Assembly (NCBI GenBank): GCA_012064385.1
Contig: QRDG01000524.1
Coordinates: 1,080,267-1,144,266 of the forward strand
Direction: 5' to 3'
DNA: 64,000 bases
From: Puccinellia tenuiflora
Taxonomy: Eukaryota > Streptophyta > Magnoliopsida > Poales > Poaceae
In this document: positions 42,157 through 55,400 of the stretch, in pieces
How the letters are laid out: the number at the start of each line of letters is the position of its first letter
Numbering within the stretch: position 1 is the stretch's first letter
Made by a program: the position numbers and the translations under genes
Notes under the pieces: generated by a model
The model's input: only the letters and a program-made list of their open reading frames with translations
What the model was told of the DNA's origin: nothing
Databases searched by the model: none

Positions 42157-44888
42157 ATATATTGATGTTGCATGTACTGTGGTCAATGGATTATCTGAAT
42201 CACCTGTCAAGTTGGATGTCACATCTGCAAATAAACTGCACGCCAAGGAGTATGAGAAGATCACAACAAAATCAGATTTTCTAGTTCTATTTGAGCCGAT
42301 CAAAGAGAAATACAAGGAAATAAATAATTCTACCGGAGATGAAAATCGCTGTTATCTCTTTGAACTGCCACGTCCACCAGAGAAAGAAGAGTTGCTGGCT
42401 AGGAGGATCTTGCCGATGGAGTATTTGTCCATGAATGCATGTGGCTGGTGTCCACCTCTGCCATACACCTCAAGGAGTGCTGGAATCAAGAGAAGTCATC
42501 TCCGTATTTGCTTCTATTTACTTAGATTAATTAATTTAGTTGCTTTATTTCCTTTTGAGAATAGTACGGGTGCGGCCAGCTTGTTGGTCAAGTCAAGTTA
42601 GGAGGAGTCGGCTATAAAGCCACCAAGCGTCCATGTAAAATTAGATTATGTTTGGAGTTTATGAACACGATGTGTTTTTCAGGGTAGATACCCATATCGA
42701 GTTTTGAGGAAGCTGTCCAAAAACCTCCGTGCTTGCTGATTCGTAAGGATCTGTGTTGCGTATCGTGGAGTAGATCTAATCTATTCAATGATCGAAGTTA
42801 TCTCTATTTCCTGTTCTTGGTTCGCCATGAAAGATTGGGCCTAAAAACCCTTTGGATCACGTTGATCCGTATCATCTTGGTATCAGATTCGTCGGGTTTC
42901 TCACGGCGATTTTGTTTTGCTGAGCTTTGCTGCCGGAGGCTTTGTGCCAAAACACCGGTTCCCGTTCGTGTGTTTCTTGCTGAGATCTATCTGTTACTAT
43001 TGGAGTATTTGCTGCCGGAAGCGATCACGTCAACACACCAGTTTTCTGGCCATACTGATTTGCTGGAGTTTGCGATCTGCTACTGAGCTATTTTCGATCA
43101 AAGGAGCAGTCAAATTGGCGATCGGTTTCTCTGGTTGGTGCCTTGGACCGTGAGTTTTGCATTGGAGATTGGTTCTGATTCGTTGGTACTTAGGTCAACA
43201 AGGAGAAGAACTAGAGGAAATCAGATTGGATTGGTCTTCTCCGTGCGTGGTGTCTATCTAGATAATGATAAAAAAAAACGTTGGTACGTGAGATATTATT
43301 GGTACAGTGGGCTGTTGTCTACCTGACTTATTCTGCTCAGGCTTTAGAGGAAGTTTCAGCGCATATACCGGTGGTGTTCGACTACGATTTTTGTCCAGAC
43401 TTTACTTTCGTTTGTTCTCTGTCAAGATGACCTTTGTTTCAACCAGATTTTGGTTCGAGGAGGAAGGTTACGACGTCAGTTTATTTCACACTAAGGTGAT
43501 TGTATGAGACATAGCATGTGCCTTAACAATTGACCACTGGAATTCGATCAATGCCGCAAGTATTGAGATGGTGGAGAAGTTGGAGCTGCCAACGATGCCA
43601 CATCCGCATCCTTACATACTGCATTGGGGACGGGACAATCTCACCATTATGCACCAGACTAAGGTCCTATTCTTTTTGGGCAAAATATCATATGAAATTT
43701 TGTGCGATGTGATTCCGGTGCATATTGTCTCGTGTCATTTACTTCTGGGAAGGCCATGGTGCAGCGCACAAGGTGCAGTCTACTTCATGGATAGCCATTA
43801 TATCACCTATAAGTATACTGTCACTTGGAGAAAAACAGAATATATATTGTTGACCATGGATACCATGACGTATAAGGCTTGGAGAGTGGAAAGATTGCTC
43901 AAGAAGGAGGCCGATGCGAAGATCAAAGAGCAGGAAGAGGCAAAGAGGAGGGAAGCCGAAGCTGCTGCACTTCTTGTTACGTCTGTTCAACATGAAGTTG
44001 TGGCCGACACTTCTATCATCTCTGTTGTTTCTATTTCCTCTGCAGATCATGTAGTTGTTGACGTCCCTATGGCCGAAGTTCAACATATTGATGACGTTCT
44101 TGCTGCAATAGGATGACTCGAAACCGAGGACGGTTTCGCCTGAAGGGGGGGAGGATGATGTGGCCCGTCATATATTTGATGTTGCATGTACTGTGGTCAA
44201 TGGATTTTCTAAATCACCTGTCAAGTTGGATGTCACATCTGCAAATAAACTGCACGCCAAGGAGTATGAGAAGATCACAACAAAATCAGATTTTCTATTT
44301 CTATTTGAGCCGATCAAAGAGAAATACAAGGAAATAAATAATTCTACCGGAGATGAAAATCGCTGTTATCTCTTTGAACTGCCACGTCCACCAGAGAAAG
44401 AAGAGTTGCTGGCTAGGAGGATCTTGCCGATGGAGTATTTGTCCATGCATGCATGTGGCTGGGGTCCACCTCTGCCATACACCTCAAGGAGTGCTGGAAT
44501 CAAGAGAAGTCATCTCCGTATTTGCTTCTATTTACTTAGATTAATTAATTTAGTTGCTTTATTTCCTTTTGAGAATAGTACGGGTGCGGCCAGCTTGTTG
44601 GTCAAGTCAAGTTAGGAGGAGTCGGCTATAAAGCCACCAAGCGTCCATGTAAAATTAGATTATTTTTGGAGTTTATGAATACGATGTGTTTTTCAGGGTA
44701 GATACCCATATCGAGTTTTGAGGAAGCTGTCCAAAAACCTCCGTGCTTGCTGATTCGTAAGGATCTGTGTTGCGTATCGTGGAGTAGATCTAATCTATTC
44801 AACGATCGAAGTTATCTCTATTTCCTGTTCTTGGTTCGCCGTGAAAGATTGGGCCTAAAAACCCTTTGGATCACGTTGATCCGTATCA
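42157..44888 (+). mobile_element. Short Ty3/gypsy LTR retrotransposon (non-autonomous derivative)
   Basis: LTRs at 42157-42874 and 44156-44888 are nearly identical; the left one lacks about the first 14 bp. Just after the left LTR the primer site ttggtatcaga (tRNA-iMet) follows; before the right LTR is the purine tract aagggggggaggatga. The 1.3-kb interior keeps a fragment encoding the end of a retroviral-type protease (HPHPYILHWGRD, HLLLGRPWC near 43580-43760) and then an acidic/Lys-rich tail. No reverse transcriptase or integrase remains. Because the left edge is truncated, no target duplication is visible. Confidence 0.85.
43568..44116 (+). pseudogene. Gypsy gag-pol remnant (protease end)
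   Basis: One open frame of 182 codons contains the conserved block CHLLLGRPW that follows the aspartic protease in Ty3/gypsy polyproteins. It is preceded by PTMPHPHPYILHWGRDNLT and followed by KYTVTWRKTEYILLTMD and a charged helix (LLKKEADAKIKEQEEAKRRE). The catalytic Asp region and everything after the protease are missing. Confidence 0.7.
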
Positions 44889-45695
44889 GACAAGATGTGT
44901 CCAGCTTCATCCCCTCGCTCTGGAGGTAAAAAATTGTTTCTTGCTTGTCTATGTTGATATCTCGAGTAGCGATTACAAGATTGCATTTAACCTGTGGTTC
45001 TCGTTGATTGTAAAGCGACTTGCCTTCTAGGACGACCCCTTCCAACATTATATACACGGCTAGTTTAGAGTTACAGATATTTTCCAAGTTGGTTCGGTGT
45101 CAGTATCCTATTAGGAGCCGGCTACGTCTTACTATCTTGTACACCGTCTTTGTATGGAAACTCCTTTTTCCAACACGGGATAATACAATCAACCCACAAA
45201 CCACCATAAAGGACACATACGAGCAAAAGGGGTACAATTGGTTAAATTTTTAGGGATGAGTATTTTTAACTAAGCTTTTCAATTTTTATTTGAACCCATT
45301 TCTTGATCTATTTACTAATACATTATACATCAATAATAACAATTCTAGCAGGTCGTGCAGAAACTCTTTTGTGATATGACACGTGGTTTTCGCCATACCA
45401 GATCCCGCTTATCATGTATTGTAAAAAAGATAATTTTCAACATTTTCATGTGAATATGCATATATATTCAAATTGATCTATAGTTTCATAAAAATATAAA
45501 TCAACAAAATAATGTTTTAAAATCATGCAATATAATAATAATCCAAATTATAATAATATTCATATTACAAGAATTAATAAAGAATGGTTCCAATCACACC
45601 TAATTAAATGAAACAATGATGGAAGACTAATTCCAATATATTTACCACTGATGCTCAATGAGAACATCACGAACCTATGTATGCGACTTTCAATT
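44889..45695. other. No gene seen
   Basis: AT-rich DNA between the gypsy derivative and the PIF relic. Nothing recognisable. Confidence 0.5.
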
Positions 45696-45863
45696 TTAAA
45701 TCATCTCATATATCTCAAGACATGTTTGGACCCGGTACGGGTTTCGGCGTGGTTTCACACGGTTACCAATATTGTCAAAGTAGAAGTGTAGGTTCAAACC
45801 CCTCTCATCCTTGATGGTCATGTTGTGGAGAATCACACAAGAATTGATGATATTTGTGAGAGA

Positions 45864-48800
45864 TGTAACAGCCCCAATTTGGTACCCTAAAATACGGGCC
45901 AAATTTTCGCTTTTTGTGTTGCATTGCATCATGGCATACATATTTAAAATTGCTAATATGGAAATAAAGCAACACCTAGAAATGAAAACAAAGGAAGCAA
46001 AACCCTTCCTCACAATTTCCAAACTAAATGCATTTGCCAAAATGGCCAAACCAAATGCAAAGCTCAAGTTGGCCAAATACTTTATTCTTGAACTTCCAAA
46101 TTGTTTAGGAAGTTCTCAATTTGCTTCTTATCCCCAATTCTCAATTTCCAAGTTTTGTCAAATGAGAAATGAATATGAGGACTTAAATTGGCTTGATTCA
46201 AATTATATTTTTGGAACCAAGTTAAACTTCCCCAAAATTCAAAATAAAAATATGGGGTGCTTCATTAATATAATATGAGCCTCCATAAATATTTTCATAA
46301 TTTATTGAAATGCCTAAATGCTCCAAGTAAATCTATTTTGGAAGTTATCAAAAATGCCCTATTTAAACTCCGAGAACAAATATGGTGCAAAACATTTTTA
46401 TTGCCTCACCAAATTTTGTGGAGCACCTAAGGGCTAATTGGAGCCTTTTGGAATTTTGCAGAATTGTTAAAAATGTTTAAGGGCTTTATTTAATTGCCTA
46501 AAGCCTGCTGTTTTGCAAATCAGAAAAGAGAAAAGGAAATTGTCAAAATCCTGACAGTGGGGCTCCCCTGTCAGTCTCTCCTCTCCCTCTCTCTCTTCTC
46601 TCCCATCGTGGCCATGGTCCTAGTGCCACGCCGAGGCCGTGCCTCCCATGCCGCCCGGCCCCCACTTGCTGTGCTGCCCCTGCTCGACCTGCTCCCTAGA
46701 GGACAAGGAGGGCACTGCGCCCCTACCGCTCACTCTCTCGCCCCTCTGCTCATCTGCCCTGCACCCCTCTCTCCCCCTTTCTTCCTCGCTCTGAAGGCTA
46801 GATCGATGCCCGCGTTGTCACCGCCGACTCTGTGGTCGTCGTCGATCCTTGCCGAAGGAGCTCCCGACGACGCTGCCGTCATGTCCACCTCGTCACCGGG
46901 CTACCTCTTCCCCACGGAATCGAGTTGAGGCGCCCTGGATTGAGCCAACGCCTCTGTTTCCCCCCGCCGCGGCCGACCAAGCCGCCGTGGACCGCGCCGC
47001 CGTCACTGACATCTCCGGCCTCCCCACGTTGTGGCAGGATGTCCTGGAGCCCTGCCGCTCCGTCCTCTGCCTCCTCAACGAGCGACTCGTGCCGGGGAGC
47101 CGTGCATCGCCGCCGTCGGTTGGATCCCCGTCCGCGTCGGTCATGCGTCATCGAGCACGCGCTCGTCGCCGGCGTCGTTCCCCGCCGTCCCCGCCCACGC
47201 CACGGAGTTCCTGGGTGAGCACCACGCCCTCTCGGTCCTCCTCCCGCTACCCTCTCTCACCCCCGCGTCCTCTCGCCGTCGCGCCGTTCCGGCGGTCACC
47301 GCCGCGTCATCGCCCCCGTGCGTCCCAGCTACGCCCGGCCCTCACCCCGGCCTGGGCCGGCCGAAAGGCCGGAGGCCTCTGGCACTGCCCCGGCCTGGCG
47401 CCCAGCCTGGGCCGGCACCGAGGCCGGACCCCTCGGGCCACCCCCCGGCCTAGAGCCCGGTCTGGGCCGGCCAGTGGGCCGGTTCCCTCTGGCACTGCCC
47501 CGGCCTGTGCCCCGGTCTGGGCCGGTTTGGAGGCCGGCCCGTACAGTGTTTCCTGCAAATTAGAAAATGCTTTGGAATTTTAATTAATTCATAACTTTTC
47601 AACTATTGGTCCAAATTTGGCAAATGAAATACCATTTTGATCAGAAAAACAAACTCTACTTTTTGGAATCCTTGTAATCTTCTGTTTGGAGTTATTTTCT
47701 TTGGGATATTCAAGAATTCCTAAAATGGGTTATTTAATACCCAAATTGGGAAATTCATAACTTTCTGAATAATTGTCCAAAATTTATGAATTAAATATCA
47801 ATGTGATCCACACTTCAAATGCTATCAAGTTATGCACTCATCACATCATGATCACAAACTTTTATTTGTTGTTATTCATAATTTGATTAAATGAATTAAA
47901 TTCTTTTATTTAATGAATTTGCTATTTATTCATCGGTACTCCGAATTTTACAAATAAATTACCGAAATGATCGGAAGAACGAAACCTATCCATTCATGTC
48001 ATGTCCATGCATATTTGAGCCACTTCCAGAATAATTTGATAATTTATGAAGAATATGGTCACTAAGATAAATATGGGGTTGGTTCCAAATAATTGCACTA
48101 ATTATTTGGCCCCTCATTTAATGTTGCTATCTAATTTAGATAATGATATCTTTGCATCAATTGGACATGTCATCATGTGTTTGCGCATTGCACCTTGTGA
48201 TCGTGTGATTTATGTGTGCTTTGTATTTTTCTTTGGGTATCGATAGATTCCGGAGTCGAGGGTCTCTCTACTTACCCCGAAGAGCACTACTTCACGCCCG
48301 GGCAGCAAGGCAAGAGATAACCTAACCTTCTTGGCATCTAGCATCCTATGTTTTGATCAAATTATTTTATCCACCATAATATTGCATGCGGTTCAAATGT
48401 CCTTTTTGGTAAATATTAGAATATCCTATGAATGCATGTTCTTCCCCGAGCCAATTACATGTATCCCTACCTATGAAACCTAGGGTTGAAGTGTTGGCCC
48501 GAGATAAAGATAGAATTGATGCTTTCATATGCTTAGCTATGCTTAGCCAGGCTTAGTTAAATATTTTAGTTATGTCCGTTGTTTATTTCCATAATTGTTG
48601 TTGAAGATGGAATGATGCGGACTTGGTGGATATGTGGGTTGCTTAATTAAAATGCTAAGAAGGCTTGGATGAGTTGCCCTCGGGGAGGGTGGTTTGCCTC
48701 ATTCTTGCCGCCTAGGTTGAGAGTGCTTTTAGCTAGAACCAAGAACCGAGCGTGCTTCCATTGGTGGGTGTATGGGCGCCTCGCTGACCGAATAATTTGT

Positions 48801-49873
48801 GAGGGGCTTGTCAAGGGTCCTCTAGTTTGCTATTTCCATTTGCGCGTGTGTGGTGTGAGTGGAAAAGGAACGAGGATGATGGTGTGTAGGACGTGACGGT
48901 GGGGCAGGGCGCTGGGAGCGCTGAACCTGTCCTTCCGCCACTGATGGTCCTTGAGTAAGCCTCATGCATTGTAAAGGTCTAACCGCGCCCGCTTGCCGGT
49001 CTTCCCCGGAAGAGGACCAACTAGGTGAGCCGGACGGTACCAATGGGTAAAATAGTACACCCCTGCAGGGTAAATCTTTTCGAAAAGCCGTGTCCACGGT
49101 TATGGACAAACTCTTGGGAAAGGCGGATTAGCTCATAGATAACTTTAACCTAATTGATATGGCAGCTAAAGGTTGCATAATCAACGTGTGATAAAGGTTC
49201 ATTTCCTCGAGGGTGAGTCGAGGGAGTGCCTTTGTGTGAGATGAGTGGTGATGGTTGTGAGTAGGTTCGCCGAGAACTGAAAGGTGATAATGATACTCTC
49301 TTACCCCTTTATAAAAATATTCTGAGTAGACGAATGCCATGTGTCACTTTATATTTCGGTTTATTAAAATTAGCTTTATGCAAAAGAAATACATAAACAG
49401 CTTTAGAGCCTCCGTCAGTCATTGGGCCTATATCGCCCTACTAAACTTGCGAGTACATCGTACTCAGTCTCTCTTTGCTGCCTCTATGTATTTGTATTTT
49501 CAGAGGAGGACGACACCGAGCAACTAGGTGGGTTCTTCGTTGACGTCGACTACTAGTCTGGGGTTCCCAGGTGGCAGCTTGGGACCGTGGAACAAGCTGG
49601 CTGGGATGATGTTTATTGTAGGCCTCTTAGGCCATATATTTGCTTCTTGTTGTTAGACAACACTACCCGCTTCCGCTTGTTGAATTGTAGGATCGGTGAT
49701 CCTTTTGCTTGTAATATTTGTATTCTTCTCGTTATATGAGTTGCTATACTTTTGTGTCGTAGAGTCATGCTTTGTGCCAGTTCTGTTCCACAAGTCTCGA
49801 TCTTTGTCTTATACATTGATGGTTGTGTCGGATTCATAGCCTCTCTGTATAATTCCGGGGTCGGGGCGCTACA
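45864..49873 (+). repeat. Left LTR of the LARD-like element
   Basis: 4010 bp. AT-rich ends enclose a C-rich block (46560-47540) built of ggcctgggccggcc-type palindromes that gives many false reading frames. Promoter elements not assigned. Confidence 0.85.
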
Positions 49874-52485
49874 AGTTGGTATCAGAGCCGGACTGCCTGT
49901 AGGAAACCCTTTCTTTTGGTCGATGTCGAGTCTAGTTCGTGAAAATTATTTTTAACTTAAAAATGAGTTGTGAAAACCCTCCTAGGATTCTTTTTACTCC
50001 TTATCCAATTCACTCTGATCTCGGTGTCATCTTACCTCTATTTGATTTTTTAACGGTTTTCTGATCGTCGGCAAATTCTCAATCCCTAGGATCACGAAGT
50101 TGGGTTCTACCTTTAGTTGCTGGTCAACTTTGCTTGTCTGCAAATTCTAATTTCCGAAAAGAAGAAGTATTGCGGATCGTCAAGACGTTCCTTTGCTTTA
50201 GCCCAAGATCTTGAACCGAAGGTCCCGGATTGTGCTAGGGCTCAGGTATAATGAATCATGAGGGTTGTCACCCTTGCGAGCATTATGCTATTGTGGGTCC
50301 CAGTGCATGAAGCTGATCTTTAACCCAAGGTCCTTTTCATTGAACCCTGGTGATACTGGTTAAACCCTACATCAGGTTGGCAAAAGTTGAAGTTGGTATT
50401 CAAACTCGAGGTTGCAGCCGTGATCGGTTTACTCGTGACAATGCTCTTCTTCGTCACTAGCTTACCTAGGCTCTCTGCTAGGGAATCATCTGAATCACGA
50501 CGGGATTGCTCTTAGCGAGCCTTTCCATCGATAATTGTGTTTCCTCCGGTAACGACCGTTCCTGAAACCCTTTCGGCACTAGTTGTCGGAAGAGTGCTAA
50601 CAAGGGCTTCTGTTTCATCTTGAGATTGTTGTGAGCCGTCCCTTGCTCTAAATCTGTCGACCGCCCTCTATCTGTCTGCGGACAGTCAAGCTTTATCATG
50701 CATTGGGTTGTTCTGATGCATGTTATTCTTGTGCTTCGTCAAGGCATTCCACTTCGGGATGCCAGGAGAAACAAACTCCGGTACCTTGTCCATTCCTCGG
50801 CCAGGTCAAAGTTTTGTGATTCGCGGAGTAAGAGCTTGTTTAGCTTTTGTTCTGTTCCACCTTGGAGTGTCACACTCTTTTATATCGAGAGGTCGTGCTT
50901 AGTCTCATGACAAGCTTGATGAAGTGATTCTCTCACCCTTCCTTACCCATCTACCTCCGAGTTTCTCGGGCTCGAGAGTATTGAAGATGAATATCGTGGT
51001 GGTAATCGGAAATTCTTAGCAAATGCTATTGCTTGGGAATCCAAAAGACTTTGGTGGCATTCTTAGCCTGATTGGTAATTATATCATCGAGCTGAGTTGT
51101 CGGAGTTGCCAAGTCCACTCGTTCAGGTACACCCTCGGTCAACGAGTTAGATTCATGTCGAAACTCTTAAGACCACATCTTCTCCCTGAAATGCAAGCTT
51201 TCTCTCGCAACCAGTGACTTTTGTCGCTATCGATCCGAGTGAAGTTCGCTTTGTCTCCTCGGGTTAAATCACAGGTTGGGTATGCATACGTGCATTATTG
51301 AACTGGTAGGTTGGTACCTCCCGTTTTCTGACTAAGCCATGTGTACACCCCAAACCCTGACCAAGTTGCTCCTAAATAAGAAGAATTTGGCAAAACCTTA
51401 TCATCTTACCGGTGCTTCCAAATCATGAATCAGTTGGGCTTCTTGTTTGGAGTTCATGCTGGATCAATTTCCCTTTCGTAATCATGAACCAATGGAAACC
51501 CCAATCTACCTCTTGCTTTAGAGCTTGGCGCTATAGCCTTTGTCTTTGGAGTCTAGTTACCCTATCTGGAGGCTAACTTCCGCAAACCCTTCCTCGGACT
51601 TGACAAGCCTGAATTATCCTCATGCCTAATCAAATCCGAATCTCAAGCAAAAGTGATGCTTGGAGTTAGTAAGAGCCTAACCTAAGCTTACTAACAAAAC
51701 CGACAAGTCTGGTGTTGTGGCTCATTCACCTCACCGGAAGACCTATTGACGAGATCTCTCAAATCTTTAATCTCAACCACTATCCCTGAGGGTAATGTGT
51801 AGTTTACCCTGGTAGTTTTCCGTATGGCCTTTTCTCTAATCTCAAGTACGACTTTCGCTTGAGTATGGAATGAAGGCTATTTCCGAAGCCGGAGTGCGGT
51901 ATCTAGAACCTCACTACGGAGTTCTAAATATCTATCGGTCAATCCTCCTACTCCATCTATCTCATGGAAATATCTCGTTATGAGGTTTTACCTCTCTAGC
52001 TAATTGTGGATCCAATGCTATATTCTTCCCACCTCGGTGAAATCAAGGGTTGCCCAATCACACGGACGTTGGGTCATTTCATCAGTCACCTTAGGGCCCA
52101 ATCCTCAATCTTATGGACTCTCTGGTGTATCCAAAGTGTAGAGTCCAGAAGACGCCTTTCCTCCTCACGGTGCCAAATCTCTATGGTCTACAGCTCGGAG
52201 TGGTTTGAAGTTTTGTCCTGGCCTTGAACGAAGTGATCGGTTGTCCTATCATCGACTCGATCTTTGTTTGGTCAAATCGTTCCTTGTTCTCTCAATAACC
52301 TATGGGTTTGGGCAAGAGTCATTTTGTCTACCATCTTAAGTTATCTCCTGTTCTTTCGCCTTTTTGGCATGTCATGTTAGTTAGCTAAATCTCTGTAATG
52401 AGGAAGATGTGTGTTGTCATGTTTCCCTCATCCCTACTTCTACTCTAGAATCTCGGGACGAGATTCCTGTAAGGGGGGGTAGAAT

Positions 52486-55400
52486 TGTAACAGCCCCAAT
52501 TTGGTACCCTAAAATACGGGCCAAATTTTCGCTTTTTGTGTTGCATTGCATCATGGCATACATATTTAAAATTGCTAATATGGAAATAAAGCAACACCTA
52601 GAAATGAAAACAAAGGAAGCAAAACCCTTCCTCACAATTTCCAAACTAAATGCATTTGCCAAAATGGCCAAACCAAATGCAAAGCTCAAGTTGGCCAAAT
52701 ACTTTATTCTTGAACTTCCAAATTGTTTAGGAAGTTCTCAATTTGCTTCTTATCCCCAATTCTCAATTTCCAAGTTTTGTCAAATGAGAAATGAATATGA
52801 GGACTTAAATTGGCTTGATTCAAATTATATTTTTGGAACCAAGTTAAACTTCCCCAAAATTCAAAATAAAAATATGGGGTGCTTCATTAATATAATATGA
52901 GCCTCCATAAATATTTTCATAATTTATTGAAATGCCTAAATGCTCCAAGTAAATCTATTTTGGAAGTTATCAAAAATGCCCTATTTAAACTCCGAGAACA
53001 AATATGGTGCAAAACATTTTTATTGCCTCACCAAATTTTGTGGAGCACCTAAGGGCTAATTGGAGCCTTTTGGAATTTTTGCAGAATTGTTAAAAATGTT
53101 TAAGGGCTTTATTTAATTGCCTAAAGCCTGCTGTTTGCAAATCAGAAAAGAGAAAGGAAATTGTCAAAATCCTGACAGTGGGGCTCCCCTGTCAGTCTCT
53201 CCTCTCCCTCTCTCTCTTCTCTCCCATCGTGGCCATGGTCCTAGTGCCACGCCGAGGCTGTGCCTCCCATGCCGCCCGGCCCCCACTTGCTGTGCTGCCC
53301 CTGCTCGACCTGCTCCCTAGAGGACAAGGAGGGCACTGCGCCCCTACCGCTCACTCTCTCGCCCCTCTGCTCATCTGCCCTGCACCCCTCTCTCCCCCTT
53401 TCTTCCTCGCTCTGAAGGCTAGATCGATGCCCGCGTTGTCACCGCCGACTCTGTGGTCGTCGTCGATCCTTGCCGAAGGAGCTCCCGACGACGCTGCCGT
53501 CATGTCCACCTCATCACCGGGCTACCTCTTCCCCACGGAATCGAGTTGAGGCGCCCTGGATTGAGCCAACGCCTCTGTTTCCCCCGCCGCGGCCGACCAA
53601 GCCGCCGTGGACCGCGCCGCCGTCACTGACGTCTCCGGCCTCCCCACGTTGTGGCAAGATGTCCTGGAGCCCTGCCGCTCCGTCCTCTGCCTCCTCAACG
53701 AGCGACTCGTGCCGGGGAGCCGTGCATCTCCGCCGTCGGTTGGATCCCCGTCCGCATCGGTCGTGCGTCATCGAGCACGCGCTCGTCGCCGGCGTCGTTC
53801 CCCGCCGTCCCCGCCCACGCCACGGAGTTCCTGGGTGAGCACCACGCCCTCTCGATCCTCCTCCCGCTACCCTCTCTCACCCCCGCGTCCTCTCGCCGTC
53901 GCGCCGTTCCGGCGGTCACCGCCGCGTCATCGCCCCCGTGCGTCCAGCTACGCCCGGCCCTCACCCCGGCCTGGGCCGGCCGAAAGGCCGGAGGCCTCTG
54001 GCACTGCCCCGGCCTGGCGCCCAGCCTGGGCCGGCACCGAGGCCGGACCCCTCGGGCCACCCCCCGGCCTAGAGCCTGGTCTGGGCCGGCCAGTGGGCCG
54101 GTTCCCTCTGGCACTGCCCCGGCCTGTGCCCCGGTCTGGGCCGGTTTGGAGGCCGGCCCGTACAGTGTTTCCTGCAAGTTAGAAAATGCTTTGGAATTTT
54201 AATTAATTCATAACTTTTCAACTATTGGTCCAAATTTGGCAAATGAAATACCATTTTGATCAGAAAAACAAACTCTACTTTTTGGAATCCTTGTAATCTT
54301 CTTTTGGAGTTATTTTCTTTTGGATATTCAAGAATTCCTAAAATGGGTTATTTAATACCCAAATTGGGAAATTCATAACTTTCTGAATAATTGTCCAAAA
54401 TTTATGAATTAAATATCAATGTGATCCACACTTCAAATGCTATCAAGTTATGCACTCATCACATCATGATCACAAACTTTTATTTGTTGTTATTCATAAT
54501 TTGATTAAATGAATTAAATTCTTTTATTTAATTAATTTGCTATTTATTCATCGGTACTCCGAATTTTACAAATAAATTACCGAAATGATCGGGAGAACGA
54601 AACCTATCCATTCATGTCATGTCCATGCATATTTGAGCCACTTCCAGAATAATTTGATAATTTATGAAGAATATGGTCACTAAGATAAATATGGGGTTGG
54701 TTCCAAATAATTGCACTAATTATTTGGCCCCTCATTTAATGTTGCTATCTAATTTAGATAATGATATCTTTGCATCAATTGGACATGTCATCATGTGTTT
54801 GCGCATTGCACCTTGTGATCGTGTGATTTATGTGTGCTTTGTATTTTCTTTGGGTATCGATAGATTCCGGAGTCGAGGGTCTCTCTACTTACCCCGAAGA
54901 GCACTACTTCACACCCGGGCAGCAAGGCAAGAGATAACCTAACCTTCTTGGCATCTAGCATCCTATGTTTTGATCAAATTATTTTATCCACCATATATTG
55001 CATGCGGTTCAAATGTCCTTTTTGGTAAATATTAGAATATCCTATGAATGCATGTTCTTCCCCGAGCCAATTACATGTATCCCTACCTATGAAACCTAGG
55101 GTTGAAGTGTTGGCCCGAGATAAAGATAGAATTGATGCTTTCATATGCTTAGCTATGCTTAGCCAGGCTTAGTTAAATATTTTAGTTATGTCCGTTGTTT
55201 ATTTCCATAATTGTTGTTGAAGATGGAATGATGCGGACTTGGTGGATATGTGGGTTGCTTAATTAAAATGCTAAGAAGGCTTGGATGAGTTGCCCTCGGG
55301 GAGGGTGGTTTGCCTCATTCTTGCCGCCTAGGTTGAGAGTGCTTTTAGCTAGAACCAAGAACCGAGCGTGCTTCCATTGGTGGGTGTATGGGCGCCTCGC

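Noticed and set aside
46494..47583. Several Pro/Ala/Arg-rich frames in the LTRs (also 53117-54202 and 60331-60935)
   Set aside because: They occur in the GC-rich block of each LTR, on both strands, without conserved start or domain.
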